From contig CAYJDA010000005.1 of the NCBI GenBank assembly GCA_964368815.1, forward strand, positions 43,606-107,605: a stretch of DNA of 64,000 nucleotides, in the 5' to 3' direction. This document shows, piece after piece, positions 35,403-44,140 of the stretch (positions within the stretch are counted from its first letter, which is position 1; each line of letters begins with the position of its first letter). The translations under genes and the position numbers were made by a program. The DNA comes from CAYJBH01 sp964368815. Its GTDB lineage: Bacteria > Bacillota > Clostridia > Oscillospirales > Ruminococcaceae. The notes under the pieces were generated by a model. That model did not search any database, was not told the origin of the DNA, and saw nothing but the letters and a program-made list of their open reading frames with translations.

Positions 35403-36820
35403 TTGTTTTTACCTCCGTAAAGACGCCTGTTTCGGAATATATTCATCTTGGAAACACTGCGCAACATAATACGTGAGGCAACAACGCCCATCACAAAGTT
35501 TAACAGCACTCCGATTAGAAGTGTATATCCGAATGAGTAGATAACACCGGCTGTAGAAGGTCCGAAAGCAAAGAATATAGGGGTTAAAAGTCGTGCAAAG
35601 AATCCGTTAGTCGGTCCGAAAGCACCCATCAGTATTATACTTACTATGATCACAGTTACGTTACCGTCGATAATTGGGGCAAGTCCGCGTTGGAATCCTG
35701 CGGTAATAGCACCATCTAAGCTTTTGCCGGATCGTAGCTCTTCTTTAATACGTTCTGCAGTAATAATATTTGCATCAACACCCATACCGATTGCAAGTAT
35801 GATACCGGCAATTCCGGGCAAGGTTAAGGTAAAGCTATTATATACAGCAAAATAGCCCGAAATAAGTGCTATAGTTGCTGCCGTTTGTCCGAGCAGAGCA
35901 ATAGCAGCCACCACGCCGGGTAATTTATACCAGAAAATAATGTATAGGCATACCAGTACAAATGCTATTATTGCAGCAATGAGCATCGCCTGAAGCGAAC
36001 TGCTTCCAAGCGTTGGACTTATTGTTGAAAAACTTTCAGCTGATAGTTTAAAGGGTAATGACCCTGAATTGATTTGATTAGCAAGGGTAGTTACTTCCTC
36101 AGCAGTAACCGAGGTTCCATCACTGCCACTCCAAGAGATTATTGCCTCTCCATTAAGAATTGCATCATTAACAGTTGGGGCCGAAATCATTGTATCGTCC
36201 ATCCATATAGAGATACTTCCAACTCCTGCCAACCTGGTTGTTGCCTCTGCAAATTTTTCAGCTCCTTCATCGGTTAGATTAAGCTGTACAACATAGTCAG
36301 AGTACCCGGAATCAGTTTGTTGAACGGCCGGTGTTGCACTTTCTACGTCGTCACCTTCAAGTATTATAGTCTCTGCGGTAACACCGGAAGGCAGCCCATC
36401 TGCATCGGTCTCGCTTCCTTCACGAAAGGTTAGCACAGCTGTAGCCCCCAGCTCGGCAATGGCGCTCTCGGGGTTAAACTCGGTCTCGTCCGTCTTCCAT
36501 GGGAAACGAACAATTATTCTATCCTTGTTATAATCAAGGTATACCTCGTAATCGGTGATGTTTAGTGAAACAAGTCTGGTTTCTATAACGCTCTCGGCGC
36601 TATCCATCTGTTCATCGGTTGCATCTACGCCATCTGCAGGCATAAATGTAACATCCACTCCGCCTCTAATGTCTATGCCAAAACGAATGTCATCCATCCC
36701 TTTTACATAAACCGTCTCGGTGTCACCATAAAAAGTTGAAACTCCGATAAAAGCAGTGTAGGCAAGAACAAATATAAAAATAGCAACTAAGAAAAACCAT
36801 ATTTTTCCGGTTCTTTTCAT
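35399..36820 (-). CDS. secD: Protein translocase subunit SecD
   Basis: 473 residues, six membrane segments. RFGIDIRGGVDVTF near the N-terminus, a large outside domain (about 55-270), and the TM4 block ILAIGMGVDANIITAERIKEEL characteristic of SecD. It works with SecF, encoded next. A consensus promoter lies at 36853-36881. Confidence 0.96.
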   Translation of the reverse strand: MKRTGKIWFFLVAIFIFVLAYTAFIGVSTFYGDTETVYVKGMDDIRFGIDIRGGVDVTFMPADGVDATDEQMDSAESVIETRLVSLNITDYEVYLDYNKDRIIVRFPWKTDETEFNPESAIAELGATAVLTFREGSETDADGLPSGVTAETIILEGDDVESATPAVQQTDSGYSDYVVQLNLTDEGAEKFAEATTRLAGVGSISIWMDDTMISAPTVNDAILNGEAIISWSGSDGTSVTAEEVTTLANQINSGSLPFKLSAESFSTISPTLGSSSLQAMLIAAIIAFVLVCLYIIFWYKLPGVVAAIALLGQTAATIALISGYFAVYNSFTLTLPGIAGIILAIGMGVDANIITAERIKEELRSGKSLDGAITAGFQRGLAPIIDGNVTVIIVSIILMGAFGPTNGFFARLLTPIFFAFGPSTAGVIYSFGYTLLIGVLLNFVMGVVASRIMLRSVSKMNIFRNRRLYGGKNK

Positions 36821-36852
36821 ATTTACCTATCCTAAAAATATCTAACCCTATT

Positions 36853-36881
36853 ATTATAACGTCTTTTTGTATCCCAGTCAA
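36853..36881 (-). promoter_or_regulatory. Promoter of secDF
   Basis: Minus strand TTGACT, 17 nt, TATAAT, about 33 nt before the secD start. A 12-bp palindrome, GTAAAATTTTAC, lies 9 nt upstream of the -35 (36890-36901). Confidence 0.85.
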
Positions 36882-36933
36882 TCCCAAACGTAAAATTTTA
36901 CTTCTAAGAATGAGAATACTATACTAATTTATT

Positions 36934-38202
36934 TTATTTTAACAACTGTTCCAACGCTGCAATCTTAACTGCTAAGGTAAACACGCTAAGCGCCTGCTTC
37001 AATTCATCTATCGGTGGAAAAGTTGGTGCAATTCTTATATGTTTATCCTCAGGATCATTACCGTATGGGAAAACAGCACCTGCAGGGGTTAAAACAACTC
37101 CGGCTTCCTTACACAGCTCAACGCAACGTTTAGCTGTTCCTGCCAAGGCTTCAAAGTTTATAAAGTATCCACCCTTAGGTTTAAACCAATAAACAAGATC
37201 ATTGCATGCTGTTAAGTCGTCGGTAAAGTATAAATCACAGACATCAAATTTTGGATTAAGTAGCTCCGCATGCTTTTTCATATGTTCCAAAACACCGGCC
37301 TTGTTTTTCAAAAATTCGACATGACGTAGCTGGTTAACCTTATCAAAGCTGATGGTCATTGCTTGCATTCTATTTACGAGATGCTTTATGTTCTTATCTG
37401 ATGCTGCAAATGCTCCAACACCGGCACCGGAAAATGTTATCTTGCTAGTTGAGCAAAACATTAAAGCTCGTTCAGGATTTCCTGCCGCCTGTGCTTCCTG
37501 TAATATCGGTAATACTTCATTAGGATTGTCTGTAAGATGGTGTACACAGTAGGCATTATCCCAAAATATTTTAAAATCATCAGCCGCTGTGTGCATAGAA
37601 CAAAGTCGTTTAACCGTTTCGTCGCTGTAGATATATCCCTGTGGGTTGGAGTATTGCGGTATACACCAAATACCCTTTATAGATTCATCAGAACCTACCA
37701 ATTTCTCCACCATATCCATGTCGGGTCCATTTTCTGTCATCGGAACTGTTATCATCGTTATTCCGAAATCTTGGGTTATGGTAAAATGTCGATCATAACC
37801 TGGAGAAGGACACAAGAATTTGGGCTCTTTGCACTCCGCAAGGGGCTTTTTACTGTCTGCAAGACCTACTCGCCACCAAAGCTCCATTGTATTATACATA
37901 AGGTTGAGGCTGGAATTTCCACCAACAATTACATTACTTGCATCACATCCGAAAATTTCTCCAAAAAACTCTCTTGCTTCGGGTACACCTTCAAGGTTGC
38001 CGTAATTTCGAACATCAATCCCATCTTTAGATTTGGTTACTTCAATTTTCATCATTGGCATAGAAAGATCAAGTTGTTTCGACTCAGGCTTACCACGAGA
38101 CATATCCAACTTTAAACCAAGCTTTTTTTTCTGAAGCATTTCTTCATTAAGTCTTGTCAACTCCTCGGCCAATTGTGTCTTATTTAGCTTACTGTATTGC
38201 AT
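36934..38202 (-). CDS. Aminotransferase, class I fold type Ic (aspartate aminotransferase-like)
   Basis: 422 residues. SRGKPESKQLDLS near the N-terminus, GGNSSLNLMYN (cofactor phosphate site), PSPGYDRHF, CIPQYSNPQGYIY, WDNAYCVHHL and the PLP-lysine block STSKITFSGAGVG (about residue 255). This matches the Asp-aminotransferase-like 'Ic' family of fold-type I enzymes rather than the usual AspC. It probably transfers the amino group of aspartate to 2-oxoglutarate (family inference). ATG 38202 follows AGGAGG with 5 nt; an in-frame GTG two codons upstream lies in that site. It is a single-gene unit. Confidence 0.9.
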   Translation of the reverse strand: MQYSKLNKTQLAEELTRLNEEMLQKKKLGLKLDMSRGKPESKQLDLSMPMMKIEVTKSKDGIDVRNYGNLEGVPEAREFFGEIFGCDASNVIVGGNSSLNLMYNTMELWWRVGLADSKKPLAECKEPKFLCPSPGYDRHFTITQDFGITMITVPMTENGPDMDMVEKLVGSDESIKGIWCIPQYSNPQGYIYSDETVKRLCSMHTAADDFKIFWDNAYCVHHLTDNPNEVLPILQEAQAAGNPERALMFCSTSKITFSGAGVGAFAASDKNIKHLVNRMQAMTISFDKVNQLRHVEFLKNKAGVLEHMKKHAELLNPKFDVCDLYFTDDLTACNDLVYWFKPKGGYFINFEALAGTAKRCVELCKEAGVVLTPAGAVFPYGNDPEDKHIRIAPTFPPIDELKQALSVFTLAVKIAALEQLLK

Positions 38203-38256
38203 TGCCACCTCCTATTTTCTATTATATATCTATATGTTAACATTCAATAAATAATT

Positions 38257-39240
38257 TTATTTAATATTATATGCCGGTCGATCGCCATCGCCGTCGGCCC
38301 GAAACATGGTAAAGTTTTCTGAATTGCTTGTAAAGTAAAAAAAATCCACATTCGCTCTATCAAGCGGTTCGGTGTAGTTGGGAATAATGTTATCGTCATG
38401 CTCATCTCGTATGTTAAAACCCGCCGATTTCAGTATTTCCTCATCAATGCCTACACAATAAAAGTCAAGATATTCGGCGTTAAAATCTTGTATCATTTTT
38501 GCAAGTGCACCACCAGCAAAGATGATATCATTTGATGCTCCGATATAATCTACCAACCTAATAGCACACGACCCACCTACTTCGGTAACTCTTACCACAT
38601 AGATGCCGATTATAGTATCCTGTTGTAGCGCAAAAAATTTGTATTTTCTAAAAGGATAGTTAGTATATCTAAAACTTATGTACTCTAAATCTTTTTTCAC
38701 CGATAAAGAATTTGTTAAAGTATCAAGCATCGACTGATTTATTTCGGTAAGCTCTATAAAATTTGTTGTCGAGAATTCAGTTCGATTTATTTTCCGACTT
38801 TTTATGTCTGCAATTTTGTAGTTATCTTTTGCGCCAAGTATGTATGCGTGAGTAAACCGACCTGTATCAAAGCCCAAAAACTCATAAAACTTAAGAGTAT
38901 TAGGCCTTATATTATTACAACACAATACCTCAACATCCGCAAGACTTTTCAGTCTATCCATTAGCTCTAACCCAGCGCCGTTATACGCCTTATCTGCGCA
39001 CCAAATGCTCACATATGCCGCTGTTTTTTCCTTGTTTGCATATATAAGTCCTGCTACCGAAACTATCTTGCCTTCGGCTAGACAAAGCGCAAAGTTTAGC
39101 TCATCCGCACGGCAAAAATAGTATTTGCAAAGAACATCATCATTTACAAGCGGATGCTTTTCACCCCAATGAATATTCATAAAATCGACTATCGCCTGAC
39201 GGTCGGCTAAACTCGCTTTTCGAAATGTGTAATGCTGCAT
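38257..39240 (-). CDS. GNAT-family acyltransferase, two-domain, last gene of the FkbH cassette
   Basis: 327 residues. Residues ~1-145 form a GNAT domain (YTFRKASLADRQAIVDFMN; KIVSVAGLIYANKEKTAAYVSIWCADKAYNGAGLELM; NTLKFYEFLGFDTG). Residues ~175-300 may be a second, degenerate GNAT-like domain (KYKFFALQQDTIIGIYVVRV; AEYLDFYCVGIDEEILKSAGF). GNAT enzymes move an acyl group from CoA or a carrier protein to an amine. In this cassette it is a candidate for the final transfer from the ACP to an amino sugar or other amine (inference). ATG 39240 begins 1 nt after the SDR stop, with AGGTGG upstream. Confidence 0.75.
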   Translation of the reverse strand: MQHYTFRKASLADRQAIVDFMNIHWGEKHPLVNDDVLCKYYFCRADELNFALCLAEGKIVSVAGLIYANKEKTAAYVSIWCADKAYNGAGLELMDRLKSLADVEVLCCNNIRPNTLKFYEFLGFDTGRFTHAYILGAKDNYKIADIKSRKINRTEFSTTNFIELTEINQSMLDTLTNSLSVKKDLEYISFRYTNYPFRKYKFFALQQDTIIGIYVVRVTEVGGSCAIRLVDYIGASNDIIFAGGALAKMIQDFNAEYLDFYCVGIDEEILKSAGFNIRDEHDDNIIPNYTEPLDRANVDFFYFTSNSENFTMFRADGDGDRPAYNIK

Positions 39241-39241
39241 T

Positions 39242-39976
39242 TTAACTTCCACCTGTTACCGACAGCATTGTTCCGGTTATATATGCTGCCTCGTCCGACA
39301 TCAAAAAATTTATAGCCGGAATAACATCCTCCACCGTAGCATTTCTTCCAAGCGGATGTGCTTCAGCAGCTGCTTCAACAATCAAACTGCTGGTTTCCTT
39401 TAGAAATTTGGTTTCTATCATGGAGGGTAATATGCCGTTAAATGTAATTCCCTGTGAAGCATAGTCTGCTGCTAAACTTTTGCAAAGACCTGCCAGTGCT
39501 GATTTTACCGTAATGTAGGCAGCCATATTTTTCGGTGCTGATTCAATATATGAAGTCAGCATAAAAATCACCCTACCGTATTTAGCCTTAGTCATTTTAG
39601 GCATAATTAATTTGCAGATTTTTATCGCCGAAACTACCTGCAGGTTAAAGTCAAGCATAAAATTTTCCATATTGAAATTTTTTAGTTTTGCATTAATCGG
39701 CATTAGTGCCGGCAGATGCAAAAAATGTGTAAAGGTAATCTCATACTTTCCTAATTCGAGCAAAAAATTATCTGTTTCATCATCGGATGCAAGGTCAACC
39801 TTCATCACAATAAATTTAAGTGTCGGCTTTATACCTAATAGTTCGTTTTTCAAATCCTTTAATAATTCTTCACCATTATTAGCGGTGGCAACGATACAAT
39901 CTGCTTGATCTGCTATTTCACGACAGTAGGCCATTCCGATATCGGAAGACGCTCCGGTAACTAAATAATTTCTCAC
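39242..39976 (-). CDS. SDR-family oxidoreductase in the FkbH cassette (FabG-like)
   Basis: 244 residues with a Rossmann start VTGASSDIGMAYCRE and catalytic residues in LTSYIES (Ser) and AAYITVKSALAG (Tyr-x3-Lys). The usual NNAG motif is replaced by LHLPALMP. The end, FLMSDEAAYITGTMLSVTGG, is typical of FabG-like ketoreductases. With an ACP and a hot-dog dehydratase next door, the substrate is probably carrier-bound (inference). GTG start overlapping the MaoC stop. Confidence 0.85.
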   Translation of the reverse strand: MRNYLVTGASSDIGMAYCREIADQADCIVATANNGEELLKDLKNELLGIKPTLKFIVMKVDLASDDETDNFLLELGKYEITFTHFLHLPALMPINAKLKNFNMENFMLDFNLQVVSAIKICKLIMPKMTKAKYGRVIFMLTSYIESAPKNMAAYITVKSALAGLCKSLAADYASQGITFNGILPSMIETKFLKETSSLIVEAAAEAHPLGRNATVEDVIPAINFLMSDEAAYITGTMLSVTGGS

Positions 39977-40401
39977 TGATTTTCCCCATCTAAAATTCCT
40001 GCCTTAACAATGGCTCTAAGAACAGTTTTACCATCTTGGTTTAGAATTTTCGCTTTAATGGTAATTTCTTTGAATACCTCGTTAACCTCGGTTACAATTC
40101 CCTCTATCGAGAGCAGGTCTCCAACATATACCGGCAGCTTAAACTTACTTTCGATACTGTGTAAAAGGCATTTTTCTCCCGGCAAATAAACTCCTGCAAG
40201 GGTAGAGAGCATTGAAGATGTTAGCGCTCCGTAACACACTCTATCCACAAAACCCTTACTCTTGGCATAATCACTGTCGATATGCAAAGGGTTGTTATCG
40301 CCTGTTATCATTAAAAATGCATCCATCATTTCAGGACTTATTTTTCTTTTAAACGATGCACTTTCCCCTACCTTTATGGTTGCTATTGTGAAATTGTTCA
40401 T
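39973..40401 (-). CDS. MaoC-like hot-dog dehydratase/hydratase
   Basis: 142 residues. The R-hydratase motif TGDNNPLHIDSDYAKSKGF carries the catalytic Asp and His (about residues 35-40). A single hot-dog domain, so it should act as a dimer. The family adds or removes water at C2-C3 of acyl thioesters. It overlaps the ACP gene (4 nt) and the SDR gene, so the three are co-translated. Confidence 0.88.
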   Translation of the reverse strand: MNNFTIATIKVGESASFKRKISPEMMDAFLMITGDNNPLHIDSDYAKSKGFVDRVCYGALTSSMLSTLAGVYLPGEKCLLHSIESKFKLPVYVGDLLSIEGIVTEVNEVFKEITIKAKILNQDGKTVLRAIVKAGILDGENQ

Positions 40402-40640
40402 GCCGTAAGTCTCATTAAAAGGTCTACCAGATCTCCAACATCCTTTAGATTTCTTACATCTCCCAGGCTAAACTTAACGCTAAACTTTTTTTCCATTGCA
40501 GTCAATAAATTAATCTGTTCAATGCTATCCCAGTCTTCAATATCAGCTGCACTGGTCTGCCTTGTAATAATGAGATCCTCGTCATCAAAAACGTCGTGAA
40601 AAATTGGTTGTATAGCATCTAAGATTGTCTTCTCATCCAT
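40398..40640 (-). CDS. Acyl carrier protein of the FkbH cassette
   Basis: 80 residues, acidic, helical. The phosphopantetheine site is DWDSIEQINLL (Ser 39), here DSIEQ instead of the fatty-acid ACP DSLD/E. This points to a dedicated carrier rather than the housekeeping AcpP. It would carry the three-carbon unit loaded by the FkbH-like protein. AGGAG precedes the ATG. Confidence 0.9.
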   Translation of the reverse strand: MDEKTILDAIQPIFHDVFDDEDLIITRQTSAADIEDWDSIEQINLLTAMEKKFSVKFSLGDVRNLKDVGDLVDLLMRLTA

Positions 40641-40642
40641 AA

Positions 40643-42409
40643 TTATTCTCCTTTTAACTCTATATATTGCGCCTTTGGAAGGTATCCTTCGGCTAATAGC
40701 TTATATTCAGATTTTTCATTGTTAGAGGAAATTTTTTCAAAACCCGCTTTTTCATAGAAATCGGCGCAAGGCTTATTTTTTGCGGTTGGAATAAATAGCC
40801 CCTTAACGATTTTTATTTCCTTGTTTTTAATAATGTCCATCAGACGATCTAAAACAGCATACTCAAGTTCACGTTTAAAAACCCTACAACTCATGATAAA
40901 CAGCTCTATGGTACAGATATCTGCTTCAACCTTTGCAAACATAACGCTAACTATTCCGTTATCTCCAAATTTGTCCGACAGCGAGGAACAGATAGTTATA
41001 TAATGATTGTCCCGAGAAATCTCCCCTACCTCCTGTTCGGTATAACGTTTGGTTGTCATGTTAAACTGATTGGTTTTATTAACAAGTTGAGTAACGCGTT
41101 CAATATTTCCTCCACCTACCGGTACCATTCTTGCAGTCATTTCAAGACTTTTTAAATATTCCGAATAGTTAGCAAAACTCTCCTGTGCACTACTCCGTTG
41201 TAGATTATTGCGTATAAATTCAGTTCTTTTTTTATCGTCACCGGTAAGGGAGGTAAGCTCAAAAAAGTTGTACTCATCAACAACCCGTAGATAGCTATCA
41301 GGTTCTTTAAGATGTGGAATGTTAATGCCTAATAATTCTCCGTCAACAATATGGCGTTCGGCAGGGTTATCATCGAGAAACACTACCGAATCCGCATTAA
41401 TATTCATCTCAGAAAGTATGGTTTTAATGTTATCGCTTTTTGGCTCCCAGTTTGCCTTAAAGGTTACAAAATCTTCAGGCTTTAAAGGCATTTCGTCACG
41501 AGAAAAACCCGAAAGGGCAGTTTCGGTTTCATTTTTTGAACATACCGCCAACATTATCCCCTGTTCTTTTAGTCTCAAGGAGTATTCACATAACGCAAGG
41601 TGAGCCATTCCAAGTGGGCTTTCGTTACCAATTTCGATACCCTCGGCTCCGTCATCTCCAATAACTCCACCCCATAAGGTATTGTCAAGATCAAGAATAA
41701 CCGCTTTTTTTGATTTTCCGAAAATTGATGCAATTATAATCGAAATATTCTGGGCAACATAAGGAATTAACCCTATCGCAAAAGGATATTTGTAAGCATA
41801 CCATGCAGTTTCATCATGCCAGGATTTAAGGCCGTGAAACCCGCTGATATAGTTAATATCGTTAATAAATATTTGGCGTGCATCAGCGTATTCCGCCAGT
41901 AATACATTCATTCGTCCAACATGACGTACCATTCCACCGGCAAATTTTGCCTCGGCGTTTCCGGCAGGTCTATAAGGGGGTAGTTCAAAGTTGTTTTGTA
42001 TAACAGGGCAACCAAAAGCCATTGCTGAATTTAAAACCGTTTTATAACGCTCGAACTCTACCCTTGCAAATTCATCTGCCTGTTTTTCGTCGCAGGAAAT
42101 TGAAGGGAAATTTAGATTACGAACCGAGGTATGAATATAAATTATATCAGGAGCAAAAGATTTTACACTACCATCATCGAAAACCAAATCTTCGTAAAAC
42201 CTACCGTAATTGCCGACATAAAACTCGGGTTCTATACCCATATCCTGTAAAAAAATACGTAACACCGATTCAAGCTCACCTATTGTTGATCCGGAAAACA
42301 GTGCTATTTTTTTTGAAATACGGCCCTCTCCTGCTTTTAAACCTCGTAAAAGGGACTTCTTTTTTTGCATAATAAAATCTGCATCTATAGGATAATTAAT
42401 AATTCCCAA
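40643..42409 (-). CDS. FkbH-like HAD-IIIC family protein (carrier loading)
   Basis: 588 residues in three parts: an N-terminal domain (~1-225) as in long FkbH proteins, a HAD-IIIC phosphatase core with DLDNTLWGG (nucleophile Asp240, Asp242) and FLDDNPAER (~340), and a GNAT-like C-terminal part (~415-580; VNKTNQFNMTTKRYTEQE is the family signature). Characterised FkbH proteins load glyceryl groups from 1,3-bisphosphoglycerate onto an ACP and remove the phosphate. It is first in a five-gene cassette (ACP, MaoC, SDR, GNAT), starts at TTG with GAGG upstream, and has a consensus promoter 60 nt away. Which sugar phosphate or acyl donor it uses here is unknown. Confidence 0.88.
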   Translation of the reverse strand: MGIINYPIDADFIMQKKKSLLRGLKAGEGRISKKIALFSGSTIGELESVLRIFLQDMGIEPEFYVGNYGRFYEDLVFDDGSVKSFAPDIIYIHTSVRNLNFPSISCDEKQADEFARVEFERYKTVLNSAMAFGCPVIQNNFELPPYRPAGNAEAKFAGGMVRHVGRMNVLLAEYADARQIFINDINYISGFHGLKSWHDETAWYAYKYPFAIGLIPYVAQNISIIIASIFGKSKKAVILDLDNTLWGGVIGDDGAEGIEIGNESPLGMAHLALCEYSLRLKEQGIMLAVCSKNETETALSGFSRDEMPLKPEDFVTFKANWEPKSDNIKTILSEMNINADSVVFLDDNPAERHIVDGELLGINIPHLKEPDSYLRVVDEYNFFELTSLTGDDKKRTEFIRNNLQRSSAQESFANYSEYLKSLEMTARMVPVGGGNIERVTQLVNKTNQFNMTTKRYTEQEVGEISRDNHYITICSSLSDKFGDNGIVSVMFAKVEADICTIELFIMSCRVFKRELEYAVLDRLMDIIKNKEIKIVKGLFIPTAKNKPCADFYEKAGFEKISSNNEKSEYKLLAEGYLPKAQYIELKGE

Positions 42410-42469
42410 ACTAACCTCATTTAAAACAGCGTACTTTTGCTAATAATTCCATCAATTAGGCTTTATGAA

Positions 42470-42498
42470 ATTATACGAAAAATCGCCTTATATGTCAA
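42470..42498 (-). promoter_or_regulatory. Consensus promoter of the FkbH cassette
   Basis: Minus strand TTGACA, 17 nt, TATAAT, the strongest match in this region. A 7-bp inverted repeat, AGCTGTT ... AACAGCT, lies directly upstream of the -35 (from about 42498 to 42530). Confidence 0.9.
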
Positions 42499-42579
42499 GC
42501 TGTTGTTAGTGGTTAGTAGTGTAACAGCTAATATATTTTTAACAATAATAATAAAAATGCAGAAAAAAACAAAAATAAG

Positions 42580-42608
42580 TTGCAAAAGCAAATTTCTTAT
42601 GATAAAAT
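42580..42608 (+). promoter_or_regulatory. Promoter of the second bactofilin gene
   Basis: TTGCAA, 17 nt, TAAAAT with extended -10 (TGATAAAAT). Nearly the same architecture and spacer sequence as the cca promoter at 49270. Confidence 0.75.
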
Positions 42609-42651
42609 ATTTTTAATTGCAAATAATAGTAGTATACAGGGAGATGTTGAG

Positions 42652-43515
42652 ATGAATGATATTTTTAACCAGGCAACCTCTATGAATATGACAGGTAATG
42701 GGTCCACAACCAAAACCTTGATTACAAAGGACACTATTTTAGTAGGCACAATCGCTGCCGATTCCTCTATTATTATTGATGGTGGGGTAAAAGGTGATGT
42801 TTATAGTAAAAATTCTATTGAACTCATGGGTAAGGTCGATGGAAATATTAAAGCAAATGACGTTACAATTACCGACGGTGCTGTAAAGGGTGATATTACC
42901 ACCGAGGGTAACATACTCGTTGCAGGTGATTCTGTTATCGTGGGTAATTTATTTGGTTCTTCCCTTGAATTTAATGGAAAAATTAAGGGAAATGTTCGAA
43001 TAAACGGTCATGCAATTATCCGAGAAAATGCAATTATACATGGAAACCTCTCTGCCTGTAATTTTACAGTTGACGATGGCGCTAAGATAATCGGTTTTGT
43101 TGAAATCTTACGCCCTGTCGAGGTAAGCGGACAACCAACAGAAAAAATTGATGAAATAGTAGACTTTAACGATATTGAAATACCTGCTGATGCCGGAACA
43201 CCTAACACTGCTTCCACTGCATCTGCTGAAGTTCCATCGGGAGCCCCCCTCTTAACAACTGTTCCAACCGGTGGCACAGAGGAGCCCGCAGAGATAGAAA
43301 AACCAGCTCCTGTTATTGTTGAAGCTCCCGAAGAGAAAGTAGAAGAGGTTGTTTCTGAAGAGGTTGAAACTGTTGAAGAGGAAACCGAGGAAACAGTTTC
43401 GGAAGATTCTGAAGAAGACGGCGGTGGCGATAGCTTTGTAGACGAGAAACAAAAAATGTTACAAGATCTTCGCACTCGTATGGAAAAAGCAAAAAAGAGT
43501 GGTCAGTCTCTATAA
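42652..43515 (+). CDS. Bactofilin, long form with acidic tail
   Basis: 287 residues. Residues ~25-150 form the bactofilin beta-helix (DTILVGTIAADSSIIIDGGVKGDVYSK and four or five further turns). The last ~110 residues are a low-complexity Pro/Glu/Val tail (EEKVEEVVSEEVETVEEETEE) closed by a short basic helix (RTRMEKAKKSG), absent from the first bactofilin. ATG 42652 follows GGGAG with 8 nt; an in-frame ATG 42580 upstream lies in the promoter. The tail may bind a partner or membrane (inference). Confidence 0.9.
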   Translation: MNDIFNQATSMNMTGNGSTTKTLITKDTILVGTIAADSSIIIDGGVKGDVYSKNSIELMGKVDGNIKANDVTITDGAVKGDITTEGNILVAGDSVIVGNLFGSSLEFNGKIKGNVRINGHAIIRENAIIHGNLSACNFTVDDGAKIIGFVEILRPVEVSGQPTEKIDEIVDFNDIEIPADAGTPNTASTASAEVPSGAPLLTTVPTGGTEEPAEIEKPAPVIVEAPEEKVEEVVSEEVETVEEETEETVSEDSEEDGGGDSFVDEKQKMLQDLRTRMEKAKKSGQSL

Positions 43516-43542
43516 ATAAAACAAATTATTAAAAATTATTAA

Positions 43543-43573
43543 TAAGACATCATACGGTTTGTATGATGTCTTA
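43543..43573. terminator. Perfect 13-bp hairpin after bactofilin
   Basis: TAAGACATCATAC pairs exactly with GTATGATGTCTTA around the loop GGTTT. There is no downstream U-run, so it may be a weak terminator, an RNA-stability element or an operator for rnhA. Confidence 0.55.
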
Positions 43574-43621
43574 TGTGTAAAAAAGCATTACTATATATTA
43601 AATTGATTTAGAGGTTTATTT

Positions 43622-44062
43622 TTGAAAAAAACAGTTACAATTTACACTGACGGAGCTTGCAGCGGAAACCCGGGTGCAGGCGGATTTGCCGGTATAATTA
43701 AATACAACGAACACGAAAAGGTTGTTGTTGGCGGTGATGCAAATACCACCAATAATCGCATGGAGATGCTTGCCGTAATTTCATCATTAGAGGCTTTAAC
43801 TGAGCCTTGCAACGTTGAACTTTACAGCGATTCAAAATATATACTGGACGCTCTTGAAAAGGGTTGGGCTAAAAAATGGCGAAAAAACAACTGGATTAAA
43901 TCTGATAAAAAACCTGCTCTTAACCCAGATTTATGGGAAAGACTTTTAAACCTTACCGAAAAACATACACTCTCACTTCACTGGGTAAAGGGACACAGTG
44001 GAAATCGCTTTAACGAAAGATGTGATCAGCTTGCGGTTGAACAAGCCAAGATTTATAAATAA
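43622..44062 (+). CDS. rnhA: Ribonuclease HI
   Basis: 146 residues with all four catalytic carboxylates: YTDGACSGNPGAGG (Asp), NNRMEMLA (Glu), LYSDSKYIL (Asp) and NERCDQLA (Asp), plus the His of WVKGHSGN. It cuts the RNA of RNA-DNA hybrids. The start is TTG 43622 with AGAGG upstream. A GC-rich hairpin follows the stop at once. Confidence 0.95.
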   Translation: MKKTVTIYTDGACSGNPGAGGFAGIIKYNEHEKVVVGGDANTTNNRMEMLAVISSLEALTEPCNVELYSDSKYILDALEKGWAKKWRKNNWIKSDKKPALNPDLWERLLNLTEKHTLSLHWVKGHSGNRFNERCDQLAVEQAKIYK

Positions 44063-44063
44063 T

Positions 44064-44080
44064 CTCCGCCTATGGCGGAG
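44064..44080 (+). terminator. Short GC hairpin directly after rnhA
   Basis: CTCCGCC-TAT-GGCGGAG, a perfect 7-bp stem with a 3-nt loop, starting 2 nt after the rnhA stop. No U-tract follows. Its right half is repeated at 44101-44115. Confidence 0.5.
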
Positions 44081-44130
44081 CTATTAAAAGTATTATCCAA
44101 GCCTATGGCGGAGCTTATGGAAATATTACT
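44068..44130. repeat. Imperfect direct repeat between rnhA and the ABC permease gene
   Basis: The 15-mer GCCTATGGCGGAGCT occurs at 44068-44082 and 44101-44115, followed by similar AT-rich sequence (roughly TATTAAAAGTATTA and TATGGAAATATTA), a repeat period of 33 nt. Two copies only. Confidence 0.8.
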
Positions 44131-44140
44131 ACCGACCATA

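Noticed and set aside
42580..42651. ATG 42580 as start of the long bactofilin
   Set aside because: It lies in the -35 region; the ATG at 42652 has GGGAG 8 nt upstream and gives a typical bactofilin N-terminus.
44068..44115. CRISPR repeat
   Set aside because: Only two copies of a 15-mer with a short gap, no cas genes and no array.
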